The translations under genes were made by a program, and so were the position numbers. The notes under the pieces were generated by a model. That model did not search any database. It was not told where the DNA came from and was given only the letters and a program-made list of their open reading frames with translations. A stretch of DNA of 64,000 nt from Zeus faber (taxonomy: Eukaryota > Chordata > Actinopteri > Zeiformes > Zeidae), in assembly GCA_960531495.1 (NCBI GenBank), contig OY482848.1, positions 12,247,565 to 12,311,564 on the forward strand, read 5' to 3'. Positions 12,960 to 25,359 of this stretch are shown piece by piece (positions within the stretch are counted from its first letter, which is position 1; each line of letters starts with the position of its first letter).

Positions 12960-15425
12960 ACAAGAGAGAGAAGTAAGTACTAAACAAGATGTCAATCAGT
13001 ACAATACAAGATGTGGACGTGCATGACGAAAGAAAAATCCTCACAGAGTGAATAAGGCGGACATGTGAAATTTGAGAGGGAAAAAAAGAAGAGAAATAGA
13101 AAGAAGTGAATTTCACTGAAAAGCAGAGGGATATGGTGGGTAAAGCGTTACTATTGTTTATTGTTTGTTTATAATAGACCCTTGTTTATTGTTGGGGCAG
13201 AGCCTGGGAACATGCATGTTAAGTAGGCAGTAGGTCCCTGGCTCCCTCCTGTGGCTGAGAAGCTATGACATAGACTGCTCTGTTCTGATGTACGTAGCAA
13301 GTTCTTGAGCAAAACGTCCTTGTTCCCAAGTCACAATTTTTTACATATTGTGCCGGCCAAGGGCTGAGTCACAGAGGGTAGCCCTGACGACAGCATCTAT
13401 GTTAATTTTAATAATTAATTAGACTTGCATGTCTCACATGTAAACAAATACAACTTAAATATTGAACAGTTGGTTTGGTAATTAGAAGACTATCTAAAAC
13501 CAAATTCACATATTTAAGTCAATTGTTTCTACAATCCCTCATTTTTAAATACTTTTGGATATTCTAATTCCAGGTTAATCTATTCTATTTAATTGCCTCT
13601 ACAATGTGTGCAAAAGCGACATAAGGACCTCCTGCTTCCTGGAACCATGGTATGAATTGAGTTGAACTGAATTTCTCACTGGAGGTTATAAGTAAGTTAA
13701 GATAAGTGTTAACTTGTTTTATGATGTCTGCTTATTCTTATATGATGATCGTCATGTCACCTAGAGACTGAATGATTATTTAATTCTCCCATGTCACCAT
13801 GAGTTACATAGGAGTATGGCAGTTTCATGAGTACAAAACTTGATATTCCAGTTCTTTCAGTTCCACAAGAGGAACACTGTCAACACTACATGAAGAATTG
13901 AAATCGTGCCTCTTTCTGCACTTTCAGTTATTTGGCATTAGCAGTGATGTATATGGTGGCTTAAAAGTCATAAATGAAGCACAGAGAACCCAAATCCAGC
14001 TTAGAAGTGCATGGTAGGTCGGTATTATAAGTGCTAGCTATTAGGCCTTTAGAGCTGCATGTTTCTCCAAACAAAACCAATAAAAATTGTGTTTTTTATT
14101 GTAGATGTATTTATTTTCCTTTGTTTCCTGATTGAATGAAACAAACAGTTGCGGAGTGGTGCGGATTAAAAGCTACAGACGCTGAAACAGTCGTCGAGAA
14201 CAGGTATCGAGGCATGTTAGAATGGCTAGAATGAATAATTCTCCTCCCCTGGTTTCCTCTCGTGCTTTCATTGGCTTGTTCGCTGCTGCTGTCGTCCCCG
14301 AGCTCCCCTTGCTATTGCAAATGACATGATCTTGTGTTGCCAAGCTCCTGAGGTTTGAGCTCGAGGACGGCACGAAGGTTCCGGCGTGTCTAAGACCCAT
14401 CCCAACTATACGAGTGAAGGTGGCGGCAGTGCGTTGCGAGAGGCGCCGATGTGCGGCATTTTGTCCCCGATTTCAGAAATTTGTCTGGGATTCCCGGATA
14501 CCCGCAAATATCGTGTAGTCTGAACAGGCATGACTTGTCATTGTTTCAACCAATCCAATAAAGCTGAAGGAATGACATTGCTTCAGACTACATGTGGCAA
14601 ACATGAATGACATGTATAAATATACAATAATAGAGTTGGACAACATTCGCAGCTTTAGGTTTAAATTAGTACCCATGCACATTCATCCAATAGCAGTCTC
14701 TCTGACACTCACACACAATCACACACAAGCATGAACACTGTTTCTAGTCTTTTTCAATCATGTTGGATAAAACATGATTACAAGCCGTCGTGTTGCAGTC
14801 ATCACTGAAAAAAATGTGTATCTATTATAGTCCCTAAAAAACAGTTTCCCTTTTCACAATACAGAAATACTGAATTGAGCACTCACCCTTTCTCTGTCTA
14901 TTCATTATTGTGCATTCTGCCGGCACGTTGTTCTCCTTTGCACACATTCCTGGATCCAACCCACATCTCTTCTACGCTGTACCCTCCAGATAAAGAGCAA
15001 ACATCTATCTCTCAATGTCTCCTCCTCTTACACGCTTCCCTTCACCATTTATCTTGTTCTGCTGATCTTCTCCTGTACCTTTGACACAGAGGTTGAACTC
15101 CGCGACCGTGAGTTCAGACACAGAATAAATAAATGATATGGTTACTTTTGAACTTCGTCACCTTCATCCCATTGACATAGAGAAAGTAAAATTAGACGTA
15201 GGGATAGAAATGTAATACATCTAATTCAAATATGAATGGCAGGCCGAACACAATGGGTAGTCTTTGTACAGCTCCTGCGTGCATACATATACACATATTC
15301 AGAGACATTTTTTTTTTTTGCTTGTATTTGTTTTACTTTTCGCTTGATAAATATCACATTTTCATCAATATAATTGCACAGCCTTCTAGTTTTCATCTTT
15401 TACACATTTATTGGTATGCGGAAAA
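12960..15425. other. Non-coding interval upstream of CANT1
   Basis: AT-rich sequence with no recognised protein. It probably belongs to the first CANT1 intron if the GC-rich region at 15430-16420 holds the promoter. A stretch near 14060-14115 (TTTCTCCAAACAAAACCAAT) also occurs at about 2975 in an O-GlcNAcase intron, marking a dispersed repeat of unknown type. Confidence 0.4.
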
Positions 15426-15429
15426 ATAA

Positions 15430-16420
15430 AGTATCTCGAATCTTGCGCGCGGGCCGTTCTCTCGCGAGATTCGACAGCGGGGTGGTTACGTGGTTGACGT
15501 ACCGTACGCAACAGTAGAACAACTTCTGCCGAAGGCTCGACGTGTGAACACGTTTAGAACCACAAACACACACACACACACACACACACCACGTAAATAA
15601 ACACGTCACTGCTACGAGTGGGTGTTGATATAAAATACGTTAGTGGCGAACCAACGGGCGTGTTGTACGGGGCTCCACTAAAGCCCAGAATCGGCTTTCG
15701 CCGGCTCGGTCTTCCCGGCTCGGTCTTCCCTGTAAACTTCGACCGGCTGACGTCCACCCGCGGTAACGTTGGAACGGCGTGAGAGAAATGCAACGTTACC
15801 GCGACGTTCCCCCGCCAACACAGCGGCTCCCCTCTTGCTGCCCTGCGGCGCTGCATGGAAACAATAAAAACAATAAAAAAAAAACAATCAAACACAGCGT
15901 CGCACAGCCCTGAAGTTGGCCTTTCGCGTTGACTAGCTAGCGAGTCGGACGTTAGCGTGGCAGCGGCGACGTTCGTTATTGCGGGCTCTGCGGGGTGCAT
16001 GCAATGTTTTTAAACTCAAGTCACGCAGTGTGGATTTCCTCCCCCCCCAAAAAAATGTCCTTACTTGACGAAGAGACGGGCTCCAGGTGTCCCCGTTCCG
16101 CTTGTTCGCCGAATATCACCAGTCCATTGGGGCTGACGCAGGACTCGCGGACGATTCGTTGGTTTGCGAGCACATATCCGAAATGCCCCCGGGGAGTCGT
16201 CACAGTCAATTATGATTCCCGCGTCTCATGACAACACCTGCAATGACGCCGACGACAGATGTTTTTGACAACCCCACTTTCCGCTCTTCGCCGAATCCAG
16301 TATTTTTTGACAGAATTAAATGCCGGGGGTGTTTTTTTTGAAATTCGACTCTTTTTACCGAGTGACTCGTCAAGAACCGAATCCAACAAAGTATTTTGAA
16401 CCTTTCGTTGCGAGTTGAGG
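15430..16420. promoter_or_regulatory. CpG-rich candidate promoter with a TCTCGCGAGA element
   Basis: The base composition changes sharply from AT-rich to GC- and CpG-rich. At 15460-15469 there is a perfect TCTCGCGAGA palindrome, a known core-promoter element of vertebrate housekeeping genes. The best candidate served is CANT1, whose first exon is probably non-coding and upstream of 12946. No exon could be fixed here. A CA repeat interrupts it at about 15567-15588. Confidence 0.45.
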
Positions 16421-16459
16421 CAGCAGCCCCACGCGCTGCAATGGCTGCACCTCCAGTTG

Positions 16460-16510
<51 letters not shown>
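16460..16510. repeat. (TAA)n microsatellite
   Basis: About 16 uninterrupted TAA units. It abuts the truncated LINE tail that begins near 16520. Confidence 0.95.
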
Positions 16511-16513
<3 letters not shown>

Positions 16514-16519
16514 TAATCA

Positions 16520-16842
16520 TATTCACATTCACATGCCTCTTTAATTCACATGCCACTTTAATGCACATATCTGTATATACATAAGCAAATTCCCTCTCTC
16601 TATTCCATTTTATTTTTATTGTATTTTATTTTATTCTATATATTTTAATTTTATTCTATAAGTATTCAACTTACTGTATTACGTTTTAGGAGTCAGTTAG
16701 TCGGTCTATTAGAAATATATTTTTTTCCTAGGACATATTGTGTGCTATCACCGGGTGCGTTGCATTACATTTCACTGCATATATGTATGAAAGTATGTAT
16801 ATGTATGTGACAAATAAAAATCTTGAATCTTGAATCTTGAAT
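16520..16842 (+). mobile_element. LINE 3' tail, severely 5'-truncated copy
   Basis: This matches the 3' untranslated region of the LINE at 27461-30368 (its bases about 30011-30368) almost throughout, including ACTTACTGTATTACG, TAGTCGGTCTATTAG, and ACAAATAAAAATC followed by TTGAATC repeats. No coding part remains. An ATC-rich simple repeat follows directly. Confidence 0.85.
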
Positions 16843-16889
16843 CATCATCATCATCATCATCATAATAATGACAATAACAATAATAATAA

Positions 16890-17999
16890 TAATAATAATG
16901 ATAACTATATATGAATAATCATAATGAACATGTTATTATTATTATTATTGTTATTAATAACAATAACAATTATATAAAAAAAAAATAATAATACTGGTTG
17001 GAGTAATTTAACAATAGTTATTTAACAATTATCTTTCAATCACAAATATTCACAGCGCAAATCCATTTTTGGAAATGCCGAGGTTGTGAGTATTTTAACC
17101 AACACATATGGTTTAACCAAACTTGGGTAAAATGTGTGTATTCAAAAACATTTACCGGAAGGCAAATCCAGCTTTTAATTTAATCATTTATTATTTTAAG
17201 GTGTTATGATCCCCTAGGGTATTTATGTACCCATTATTCGATATAAGCGTAAGTATAAGCAATTAGTTTAACAACAGTGGATAGTTAAACAACGTGCATC
17301 AATGTTAATTTAGTCAAAAATATTCCTTATAATTATATATTTGAATTCCTAGCCTATAAACAAACATGACAATCTCAAGTGTCCAAATTTGACAAGTTCA
17401 ACTGGTTGTCACAGTTGTGGAGTTCACAGTAGAAAGCTACAGCCACTAATTCACACCAGTGAATGACAGTGTACAATCCTGACATGAGCCCCAGTTCCCT
17501 TTCATTCCCTAGATTAAACTTTATGGCAGAATAGATTGTCAGTAATCAAAAAGGAATTCACAGAGACAGTTACTGTACTAAAACAAACCGTCAATACAAT
17601 ACATGTAAATTTACTCACCATAGGCAAGTGAAGTAATGTACTGAAGCCTGTTTCTTTTTTTACATTTACAGTGTGCATAATGGGTTAAACCTATCAGTTA
17701 ATCTATCATATCATATTTGTGATTTCCACAGAAGCATCATCACACCCTGACCTAATTTAGATCAAACAGTTCGCGTAATTGTACTAATATGCTATATTGA
17801 CTATGGACACTGTAAACAGCAACTGTGCAATAAGCACAACACATTTAACACTGTAGGCCATGTGACAGGTGAGAAACGAACAGTGTCTATAGAAACATCT
17901 CAAACATTCCACCCACATGTGTGTTCACCAAACAGCCAAAAGTGAGATTCTGGATATTTCATCAGTAACCCTTCATATTGATAGAGCATGATGACAGTG
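16890..17999. other. Intergenic interval downstream of AFMID
   Basis: AT-rich, with simple repeats at 16843-16990. I see no gene. The left end of AFMID, including its 3' UTR, probably extends into it. Confidence 0.4.
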
Positions 18000-18237
18000 T
18001 TAAGAAGTGGATTTGTTGAAGCTTGAGGCTCCAAATGCTCTCGGCTTTTCCCCCATCATCTGGAAGAATATCTGTAAAAGAAATAACTAAATTGAGATAG
18101 CTGCTTCTTAGCTTGCGGGTATCTATTGTCATCTGATAGACAAGGAAAATAAATAAACTACAATTGATTTGGCAATCAGAGTGAGTGTTAGTGTGCACAA
18201 CAGAGTAGGTAGAGTAATAAAACATAAATATAACATA

Positions 18238-18278
<41 letters not shown>

Positions 18279-20845
18279 TAATCCTTATCAGAAAAAAATA
18301 CAAGCAAAAATAAAAATAAAACAAATATTGGCAAAATTATGTAAGTAAAGTACTGTACATGGGAAAAAAATATATATATATGTATGTGACTGATGTAGAT
18401 GTGTTTATATGAAGAGCAGTATACATAACAGGTCTACCACTGAACGCCATCTTTGCTTCTTATGTGCCTTTAGATATTTTACGCAAAGAAACATTTACTA
18501 CATTTGACTGAAAATGAATATATATGAAGAAAGGCTTCATCTTCTGCTAGAGATTGGTTCTGCCCTCGTCTTCTGAAAGCCAACTGTTGGGAAGTTAAAA
18601 CACTGCCATGACCTGAATATTAAGTCTCAAACATATGAGACTGCACACGTCGATTAATTGTTGTATCAGCGTCGTAGTGTAAATATGACATTGTTCAAGT
18701 GGGTTACTGTCCAGTCCTTACTGAATTCAAATTTAAGATTTGTTCATTTTAAGTACTAAATTGAGTGTTGTAGTATCGAGTATGAAAAGTGCAATTTCCT
18801 TCATTGAGAGACACCGTGCTGTTGTACCTGTGTTAGGTGGTAGTCCCCATCCATCATTTGTTCAATGATATTGAAGTGGTCCGTGTCAGGCACATCTTCC
18901 ATTGTCACATTTAACCCTGATTCCCTCAAAGCCTTCAAGCCGGAGGGAATAAGTACAGAGGGGAAATAATTCAAAAGATCATCACAAAAATGGAGGTATA
19001 GCTCAGAAAGACTTTACGTAAAAGTTTAAAAATCTTACTATTACAGATAGATGAATGCATATTAATCCATATTGATCCTTAGATCTACTTAAAGGGAAAC
19101 TTTCTACATGTGATATTTCTCCTTAATCGGTCGCAATGATTTCGTCAATACATTCTTTTTAGGTTAAGTTCCACTAACTTTGTAGTATTCCTGCGATTGA
19201 TTCCAAAACTCCGGGGAGTCGTTCTGAGCAACAGCAACAACTATGTGGCAGTTTGGGGAGGAAAGCTTCAGCTGGGAGAGCAGCTTGCTCGGACTGTTTC
19301 TCACAGCCACCTCCCTGTGAACAGTGAACTGGTGATTAAAGGAGCGCAAATGCGCAAACACACGTTGAGCACTCACTGAAATTAACAAGAGTTGCAATAC
19401 ACACAGTTCTTTGTCAAGAACCAAAGCAAATATGAAATAAATAAGACTGCTATCCTGCCAAGTCACACACACCAACTATTTCGCTGAGTCAGATTCTACG
19501 TACTCGGTCATCTTCAATGGCTCATTGATGTAGGTAGAGAGGATGGGCAGCAGGTCATATATACCACTGACAAGGAAAGCACCTGCAATGTAGGAAATGG
19601 GATTTCATTCAATATTAAATGAGAATCATTAGAGATAATTGTAGAGACCAGGCAAAGAAAGAAAAGTAGACCATTTACAACATTATTTGTCAAACATGAA
19701 TAATAATAATAATTATAAGAATAATATGTATATCTGCCTTTCTTTTGATCAGGTTGTCAGACCATGATGTGGCCAAGTACCACAACGTTTACTCCGCACA
19801 TATTTTCGGCGTGCTGGACCTCACCGTTGATTTGCGGCGTAACATTGTACTGAGACCAGTCAGTGGAGAGAACCATAGCAGCCAGGTGAGCGCCGGCGGA
19901 GTGGCCACAGAGGTACAGGCCGCTGTGGGGTAAAAGAGATTCATCTTTGCTACAGAATGTCGCATATCCATAAACACCGCTTTCCTAACATGACAATATT
20001 GAAGAAAAAAAAAATCACTTTAAAAAGTTATCCGTGATTCTCATAACAAGACGGATCACATTGGCGATGTTTCTTCTTTCGTTTGAAGAGGTGGAAGTGA
20101 AAGAGGGGAACGGAGCAGATGTTGCGGTACCTGATATGTGAATACTGCTTGATAACAGACACGACACTCCTGCGCACCTGGGACACCATTAAGTCCATGT
20201 TTCCTAAAGGGAGGTGACAGGACCACAGGGATCCGTTTGACACGTTCACCATTCGTTTGACATCATAGACCGTGAACAACATTCTCGCATTCCCAATTAG
20301 AACGGGCTCTTTACCTTTCGGCGCAATGTCGTAGTCAACAGCAACGACTACTACACCTTTCTTGACCATTGGGATCGCCAAAAAGCCAGACTCCTCCTTA
20401 CTGGGTATGAATAAAGCAACAGCGTGAACAACTTTTCCACACTCTGTCAGAACGTTTTGGTCCAAATGAAGCATTTAAAACTACCTTAGAAACTGCCAGT
20501 AACCTCCGTGGATGTAGATAACCAGGGATACGTCTGAAACCGAGGGACATACTTGGGTCTAGAATTGTCATCGTCTCTTCAGGCTCCGTCGAGCGCAACA
20601 ACATAGGTACCTACCAACAGAGGCGGTGTTGGGTATGTATACATCTAGTTTCTCTCCATCTCCCTGTCCGTACGGCACGTTGAGCAGCGTCTGGGCCAGG
20701 CTGCGGGCACGCGCGGTGCCTGGGGAACACATAGAAATATCGTGAAACACAAATTTTAAGCAATTTGTGTTGTGGACGATGGGTCCCCGAGCCTACAACA
20801 GTGATTCCCAATCTTTTTTAATATCAAGGACCCTCAGTTTGAATA

Positions 20846-20876
<31 letters not shown>

Positions 20877-21414
20877 GGTCCCTCTTTCTTTTGTTTGTTT
20901 CTTTTTAGTTTGTTTTTTTTGTCTCGTGTTTTAATAATATTTTGTCTCTGTAAACCCAATCTGAGAAGATTTTTACTGTCGGATATGATACAGTAGTGTC
21001 CACAACCTGTCAGTACTACAGTATAATGAGGGTGAAATCAAGACAGTGAAGTTCAAGTTCAACAGATTATTTGTCACATACATCATTACTGTACATTCTG
21101 TCATGGTGCTAACTTTAATATATATATAATAGTTAAAATAATGGTACGGTCACCAGTTTGGCTGGGGACCCCCTGGAACCGACCCGTGGCGCCCCGGCCC
21201 CCTGACCCATGTTCACCGCCACTACCCTCCGGTTGGCGGCGTGTGCAGTGGACCAACTCACTGCGCAATCGTCATTTTAGACTCTTTAACCGCGCACTCG
21301 TTTGTGTCCCATTAACCACCAACCTTCTCTGAGGACCGCGACGTGTGCCCTGATCACATCGTCCGCCGACATTCTGTGCGACCACCGGCTGGGGGAATAC
21401 TGCCTCTCCAGGTC
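18000..21414 (-). CDS. afmid: Kynurenine formamidase (arylformamidase), 5' exon not found
   Basis: Hydrolyses N-formyl-kynurenine to kynurenine, the second step of tryptophan breakdown. Exons: 21414-21324, 20719-20615, 20533-20485, 20400-20315, 20203-20131, 19922-19825, 19582-19504, 19314-19179, 18932-18828, 18059-18000, giving 293 visible residues in continuous phase. An alpha/beta-hydrolase fold is indicated by the oxyanion motif HGGYW (visible residues 74-78), the nucleophile motif GHSAG (Ser143), the acid in AQNDSPEF (Asp226) and the base in DTDHF (His258). The N-terminal exon has [15 protein letters not shown], typical of the family. Frame upstream of 21414 is closed by a stop, so the ATG must lie in an exon further upstream, probably towards the TK1 promoter. 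The last exon (20 codons) is the least certain. Head-to-head with TK1, as in human (from memory). Confidence 0.95.
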
Positions 21415-21419
21415 CTGTC

Positions 21420-22570
21420 AAACCGAACAGCGTTGAGGGGCGGGCGAAGGGCGGCCATGCAAGCCGGTGCAGCTCGCCAACCGGCCGGTGTTCGGCAAAC
21501 AGCGCCCTCGCCCGCTGGGCTCTTCGGTTCACTTTTTTTTTTTTTTACATTTTTTTTTTAATTGATTGGCCTCAAGCGCTTCTCTCGTTTCCGCACACGC
21601 ATTCTCGCTTGTTCCTTAAATTTAAATCACAACACATGCCACTTTACACGTTGTTCGTGGGTAACATGGTGACGCGGGAGCGATTCGTCTTTTAGAAGAA
21701 TTCGAATCTTTTAGATGACTCGGGCGTCCTGCTTGTAAATTGCACATTATAGTTTGTAATGACCAGCCATAACATGCATGCAAATTAAATAATAACTAAA
21801 TACTTTGTATTGAGCACTTTTTAACATAACATAATGGAGGATGTACAGTTGAACAAATATTCAGGAAAATAAGGATTGAAAGAGCATTTCAGGTGTTCTC
21901 ACCGCTTGGTCCATTTCTCTCCAGTGTGCCATATTAACTACTGAGCAAAACTCCTGTCTCTCTCTCTCTTTCTTTCTCTCTCTCTCTCTCTCTCTCTCTC
22001 CCAGTATCTGAGGGACAGACAAAAGTGAGTCAACCTCAGTGGTTGACAAATATCACTCTCCCCTGAAGCCACGTCGTAATCCCAGGCAGCCTTCAGCTTC
22101 AAGGTCCAACCCCAGTGCCCCTGAACACACAACCCCTATTCCAACGGACCCCTCACCATGCCTGCATGACTGCATGTCACCAATAAAGAATCTTGAATCT
22201 CCTAAATTTTGAGCTACAACAAAAAAAAAAGAAAAAACCCAAACAGCATTATTCACGTAAATAGCTTGGTTTCTCAATTACAGACGTACAATCTTTTGCT
22301 TTCAAAAAGAAGAGTACTATACTTTGGATACCTCACAGTTCTCAGAATGTGTTTTTGGGCTGCCCCAGACACTGGGGCAGTACACATTTACATGTACAAA
22401 CAATGTTAGTACAGGACATGTAAATGTGTATTTATTCTCCTATTCTTTCCATTCTTCTCTTCCTCTTCCTTTCTTTTTTTCACTGTACAGGAATTTAAAG
22501 TAATTGTTGAAGTTGCACATGGGTTGCGCATTCATTTGGTGAGTGGAACCCAACACTAACAGAGACGATA
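21420..22570. other. Upstream region of AFMID, no exon identified
   Basis: GC-rich at 21140-21530, then AT-rich with a CT array near 21955-22000. It should contain, or lead to, the missing AFMID first exon. I could not identify an ATG exon with a donor in the right phase. Confidence 0.4.
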
Positions 22571-22577
22571 AACAAAG

Positions 22578-22578
<1 letters not shown>

Positions 22579-22648
<70 letters not shown>

Positions 22649-22697
22649 CGTGCGTGTGTGTGTGTGTGTTTGTGCATGCGTACGTGCGTGTGTGTGT
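22579..22697. repeat. (TG)n microsatellite
   Basis: Pure TG to about 22644, then interrupted by GCG variants. It produces false Val-Cys and His-Thr reading frames on both strands. Confidence 0.97.
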
Positions 22698-23284
22698 GGG
22701 AGGAGGGGGGAAGATAAAGAGCCCTTGGATCACAATGGATTATTGTTGATATGTAGAAATGGTTGTCAAAAACCAAAGAAAAACATTTAGAATGGACACC
22801 ATTAAGGCCAAGGAACTGCACCTTTCTATGCTTGGTGGCAGAAAGTATATCAACAGAGTTAGAGGTGGAGTGGCTAAGCAAAGATGCAGGATATGTGCTG
22901 GGAAACATGAGTACCAAAAAGTGCAGATGGAATGAAACTTGGAGCGTGGAAAAGCAGTCGACAATTGGTGGACAGATAGACAGGATTGGAAGTAGTGTAT
23001 AATATACAGTATACAGTTTATTATAATGGAAAAGGTCACAGGTGGCAGCCCGAAAAGTTTGCGTTAGTGGAATGATACCTGTAGTGAAAACCTTTGAAAC
23101 AAGTAATATGGCATTTAGACAAGTTCAAATAAATTTAGGTGGAGATGTCAAGCATGGACAGGGAATGTGTCAGGAGAGAAAGGGATGGAGATGGAGAGGG
23201 ATTAGACCAGAGCGACAGCCGGATGCAGCATATATTGATTGATTGATTGAATGATTGATTTATTGATTGAATGATTGACTGATT

Positions 23285-24560
23285 GACCCGTTGCACTTCG
23301 CTTACCGGCCAAACAGATCCATGGACGACGCAATCTCCCAGGTACTGCACACTCGCTTGGATGGCCAGTAGGGGGGCTATGTGAGATTGCTGTTCATCGA
23401 CTACAGTTCAGCTTTCAATACCATAGTCCCCACCAGACTGGCTGTCAAGCTGCGGAAGCTAGGTCTGAACACTCCGCTGTGTGCCTGGATCCTGGACTTC
23501 CTCACAACCAGGCCCCAGGTGGTTAGGGTGGGGAGGCACACGTCCAGCTCCCTCACCCTGAACACAGGATCCCTCCAGGGCTGCGTCCTCAGCCCCCTAG
23601 TGTTCTCCCTGTACACACATGACCGTGTGGCCAGGTCCAGCTCCAACGCCATCATCAAGTTTGCTGACGACACCGTCGTGGTGGGCCTGATCACCGGCGA
23701 CGACAAGAAGGCCTGCCGTGAGGAGGTGGCTGACCCGTCACTCTGGTGCCAGGACAACAGCCTCCACCTGAACGTCTGTAAAACCAAAGAGCTGATTGTG
23801 GACTTTAGAAGAGGATTACAACCGAGGACGCGCGCGCTGTTGATGATTAATGGGACTTTTGTCGACAGGGTGAGCAGCTTCAAGTACCTGGGAGTCCACA
23901 TCACGGAGGACTTAACATGGACTTTACATACAGACACACTGGTGAGAAAGGCGAGGCAGCGTCTTTTCCACATTTACATTACATTACATTACATTTAGTC
24001 ATTTAGCAGACGCTTTTATCCAAAGCGACTTACAATTGTTCAAACACCGACGGACGCAGCCATCAGGAGCAATTAGGGGTTAAGTGTCTTGCTCAAGGAC
24101 ACTACAGCGTGCTAGCAGGAGGAGCCTGGGATCGAACCAGCAACCTTTAGATCACTAGACCACCAGCTCTACCGCCTGAGCTACCATCCCCGTTTCCACC
24201 TCAGGCAGCTGAAGAAATTCAGGGTCTCGGTGAGGATCCTCAAGTCTTTCTACTCTGGAGCGGTGGAGAGCTTTGGGAACTGTACCGCTCAGGACAGGCG
24301 GGCTCTGCAGAGGGTGGTGCTTTCAGCGGAACGTACCACTGGAACTACCCTCCCCTCCCTGCTGGACCTATACACCAGGACGTACTGTATGTTTCATACT
24401 GTAATGCATATTGTATCACTGTACGGGATTATAGCATACTGTGCCGTATTTCTGTTATGTTCGATGTTACTGTTGTATACTGTACTGTATATCTCCACAC
24501 ACACTACCACACTTTATTCACATGCCACTTAACTGCACATATCTGTATATACATAATAGC
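23285..24560 (+). mobile_element. Non-LTR retrotransposon (LINE), 5'-truncated copy 1
   Basis: It starts inside the reverse transcriptase, after a GATT-rich simple repeat, and ends in the 3' UTR shared with copy 2. Visible motifs are [35 protein letters not shown] and the catalytic block [11 protein letters not shown]. The frame is broken by a SINE insertion at about 23972-24192 and by small lesions. Translated similarity to copy 2 is very high. It belongs to the jockey-type LINEs common in fish (L2/Rex1-like); the exact clade is not resolved. Confidence 0.92.
23972..24192 (-). mobile_element. tRNA-derived SINE inserted into LINE copy 1
   Basis: On the minus strand it begins with a tRNA-like head: A box TAGCTCAGGCGGTAGAGC and B box GGTTCGATCCC. 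The body contains TCCTTGAGCAAGACACTTAA, and the tail has TTTAGTCATTTAGCAGACGC on the plus strand with an ATTAC repeat. A 7-bp target-site duplication TTTCCAC flanks it (23965-23971 and 24193-24199). LINE sequence resumes precisely after the insertion. Confidence 0.9.
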
Positions 24561-25088
24561 CTCTATATATATATGTATTGTAGGAGCCATGAATTGGTTT
24601 GCTATTAATTGATTTATTATTATCAGGTTTATTGTATATGAATTTATTATGAATTATTATGATTATGTTTTGGGTTATATTTGGTCAATGAATGAATTTA
24701 CTATCACGGGTGTGGGATGAATGATTGACAGGCATATATGGGCGTCACTTTAAAAGGCACCAGCTGATCTCCTGTTGAGAATCAGAGTGAGAGGGGGTGT
24801 TGGGGGAACCCACACTTTCGTTGACCGCCTTAGTTCGATTTCGTTTATTTGCTTTGGTCGCTGTATTATGAGTTAAAGGCACCGTTTATTTAAGTTTCCC
24901 TATGTTGACCGAATAAACACCCTTAAACACATTCGTTGGATCCAGCGCATCGGCATTTGTTTGTTTAGAAGCGCGTCGGACAATAGGCCCCTTATCATCG
25001 CCTCTGAGCGGCTTATTTAGTTCGTTTTGGAGTCGCATACAAATGTATGATTCGAGGTGTTATGCACCCGGAGATTTTGCAAAATAAG

Positions 25089-25121
<33 letters not shown>

Positions 25122-25194
25122 AAAATAAGATAACATGGAATGAAGGTGTCACGGCTGCAAAACAAAGTAGAGTCAAAGGGGACAAGAGGCGGAA

Positions 25195-25359
25195 GTGACG
25201 TCGGAGTCGTGCGCGCGGGGCTGCTCCGATTGGTCCGCCTCGTTCGAGTTGAGCTCGAGCGCGCGGGGCCGGGAAAAGCCGCGAGGAAGCGGCTCGTTCC
25301 CCCCGCCGCACACTCCGCCGCACACTCCGCTGCACACTCTGCTGCACACTCCGCTCGAC
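25195..25359 (+). promoter_or_regulatory. TK1 promoter and 5' UTR
   Basis: GC-rich sequence just upstream of the TK1 ATG. It has an inverted CCAAT box (ATTGG, 25229-25233), a feature also known from mammalian TK1 promoters, and a GGGAAA block at about 25271-25276 that resembles half of an E2F site. Four tandem 12-bp units of the form GCYGCACACTCY fill 25305-25352, directly before the ATG. It may also drive AFMID in the opposite direction. Confidence 0.6.

Noticed and set aside
15554-16000. Minus-strand 148-residue reading frame in the CpG-rich block
   Set aside because: Its C-terminal part is a CA repeat read as Val-Cys, and the rest has no recognisable domain. High GC content lowers the stop frequency.
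21272-21532. 86-residue minus-strand frame covering the AFMID second exon
   Set aside because: It is in the wrong frame. The correct frame across 21414-21324 gives [11 protein letters not shown], which fits the formamidase N-terminus.
22495-22917. His-Thr and Val-Cys repeat reading frames
   Set aside because: These are translations of the TG microsatellite; similar false frames arise at 41167-41297 and at the ATCT array at 51601-51800.
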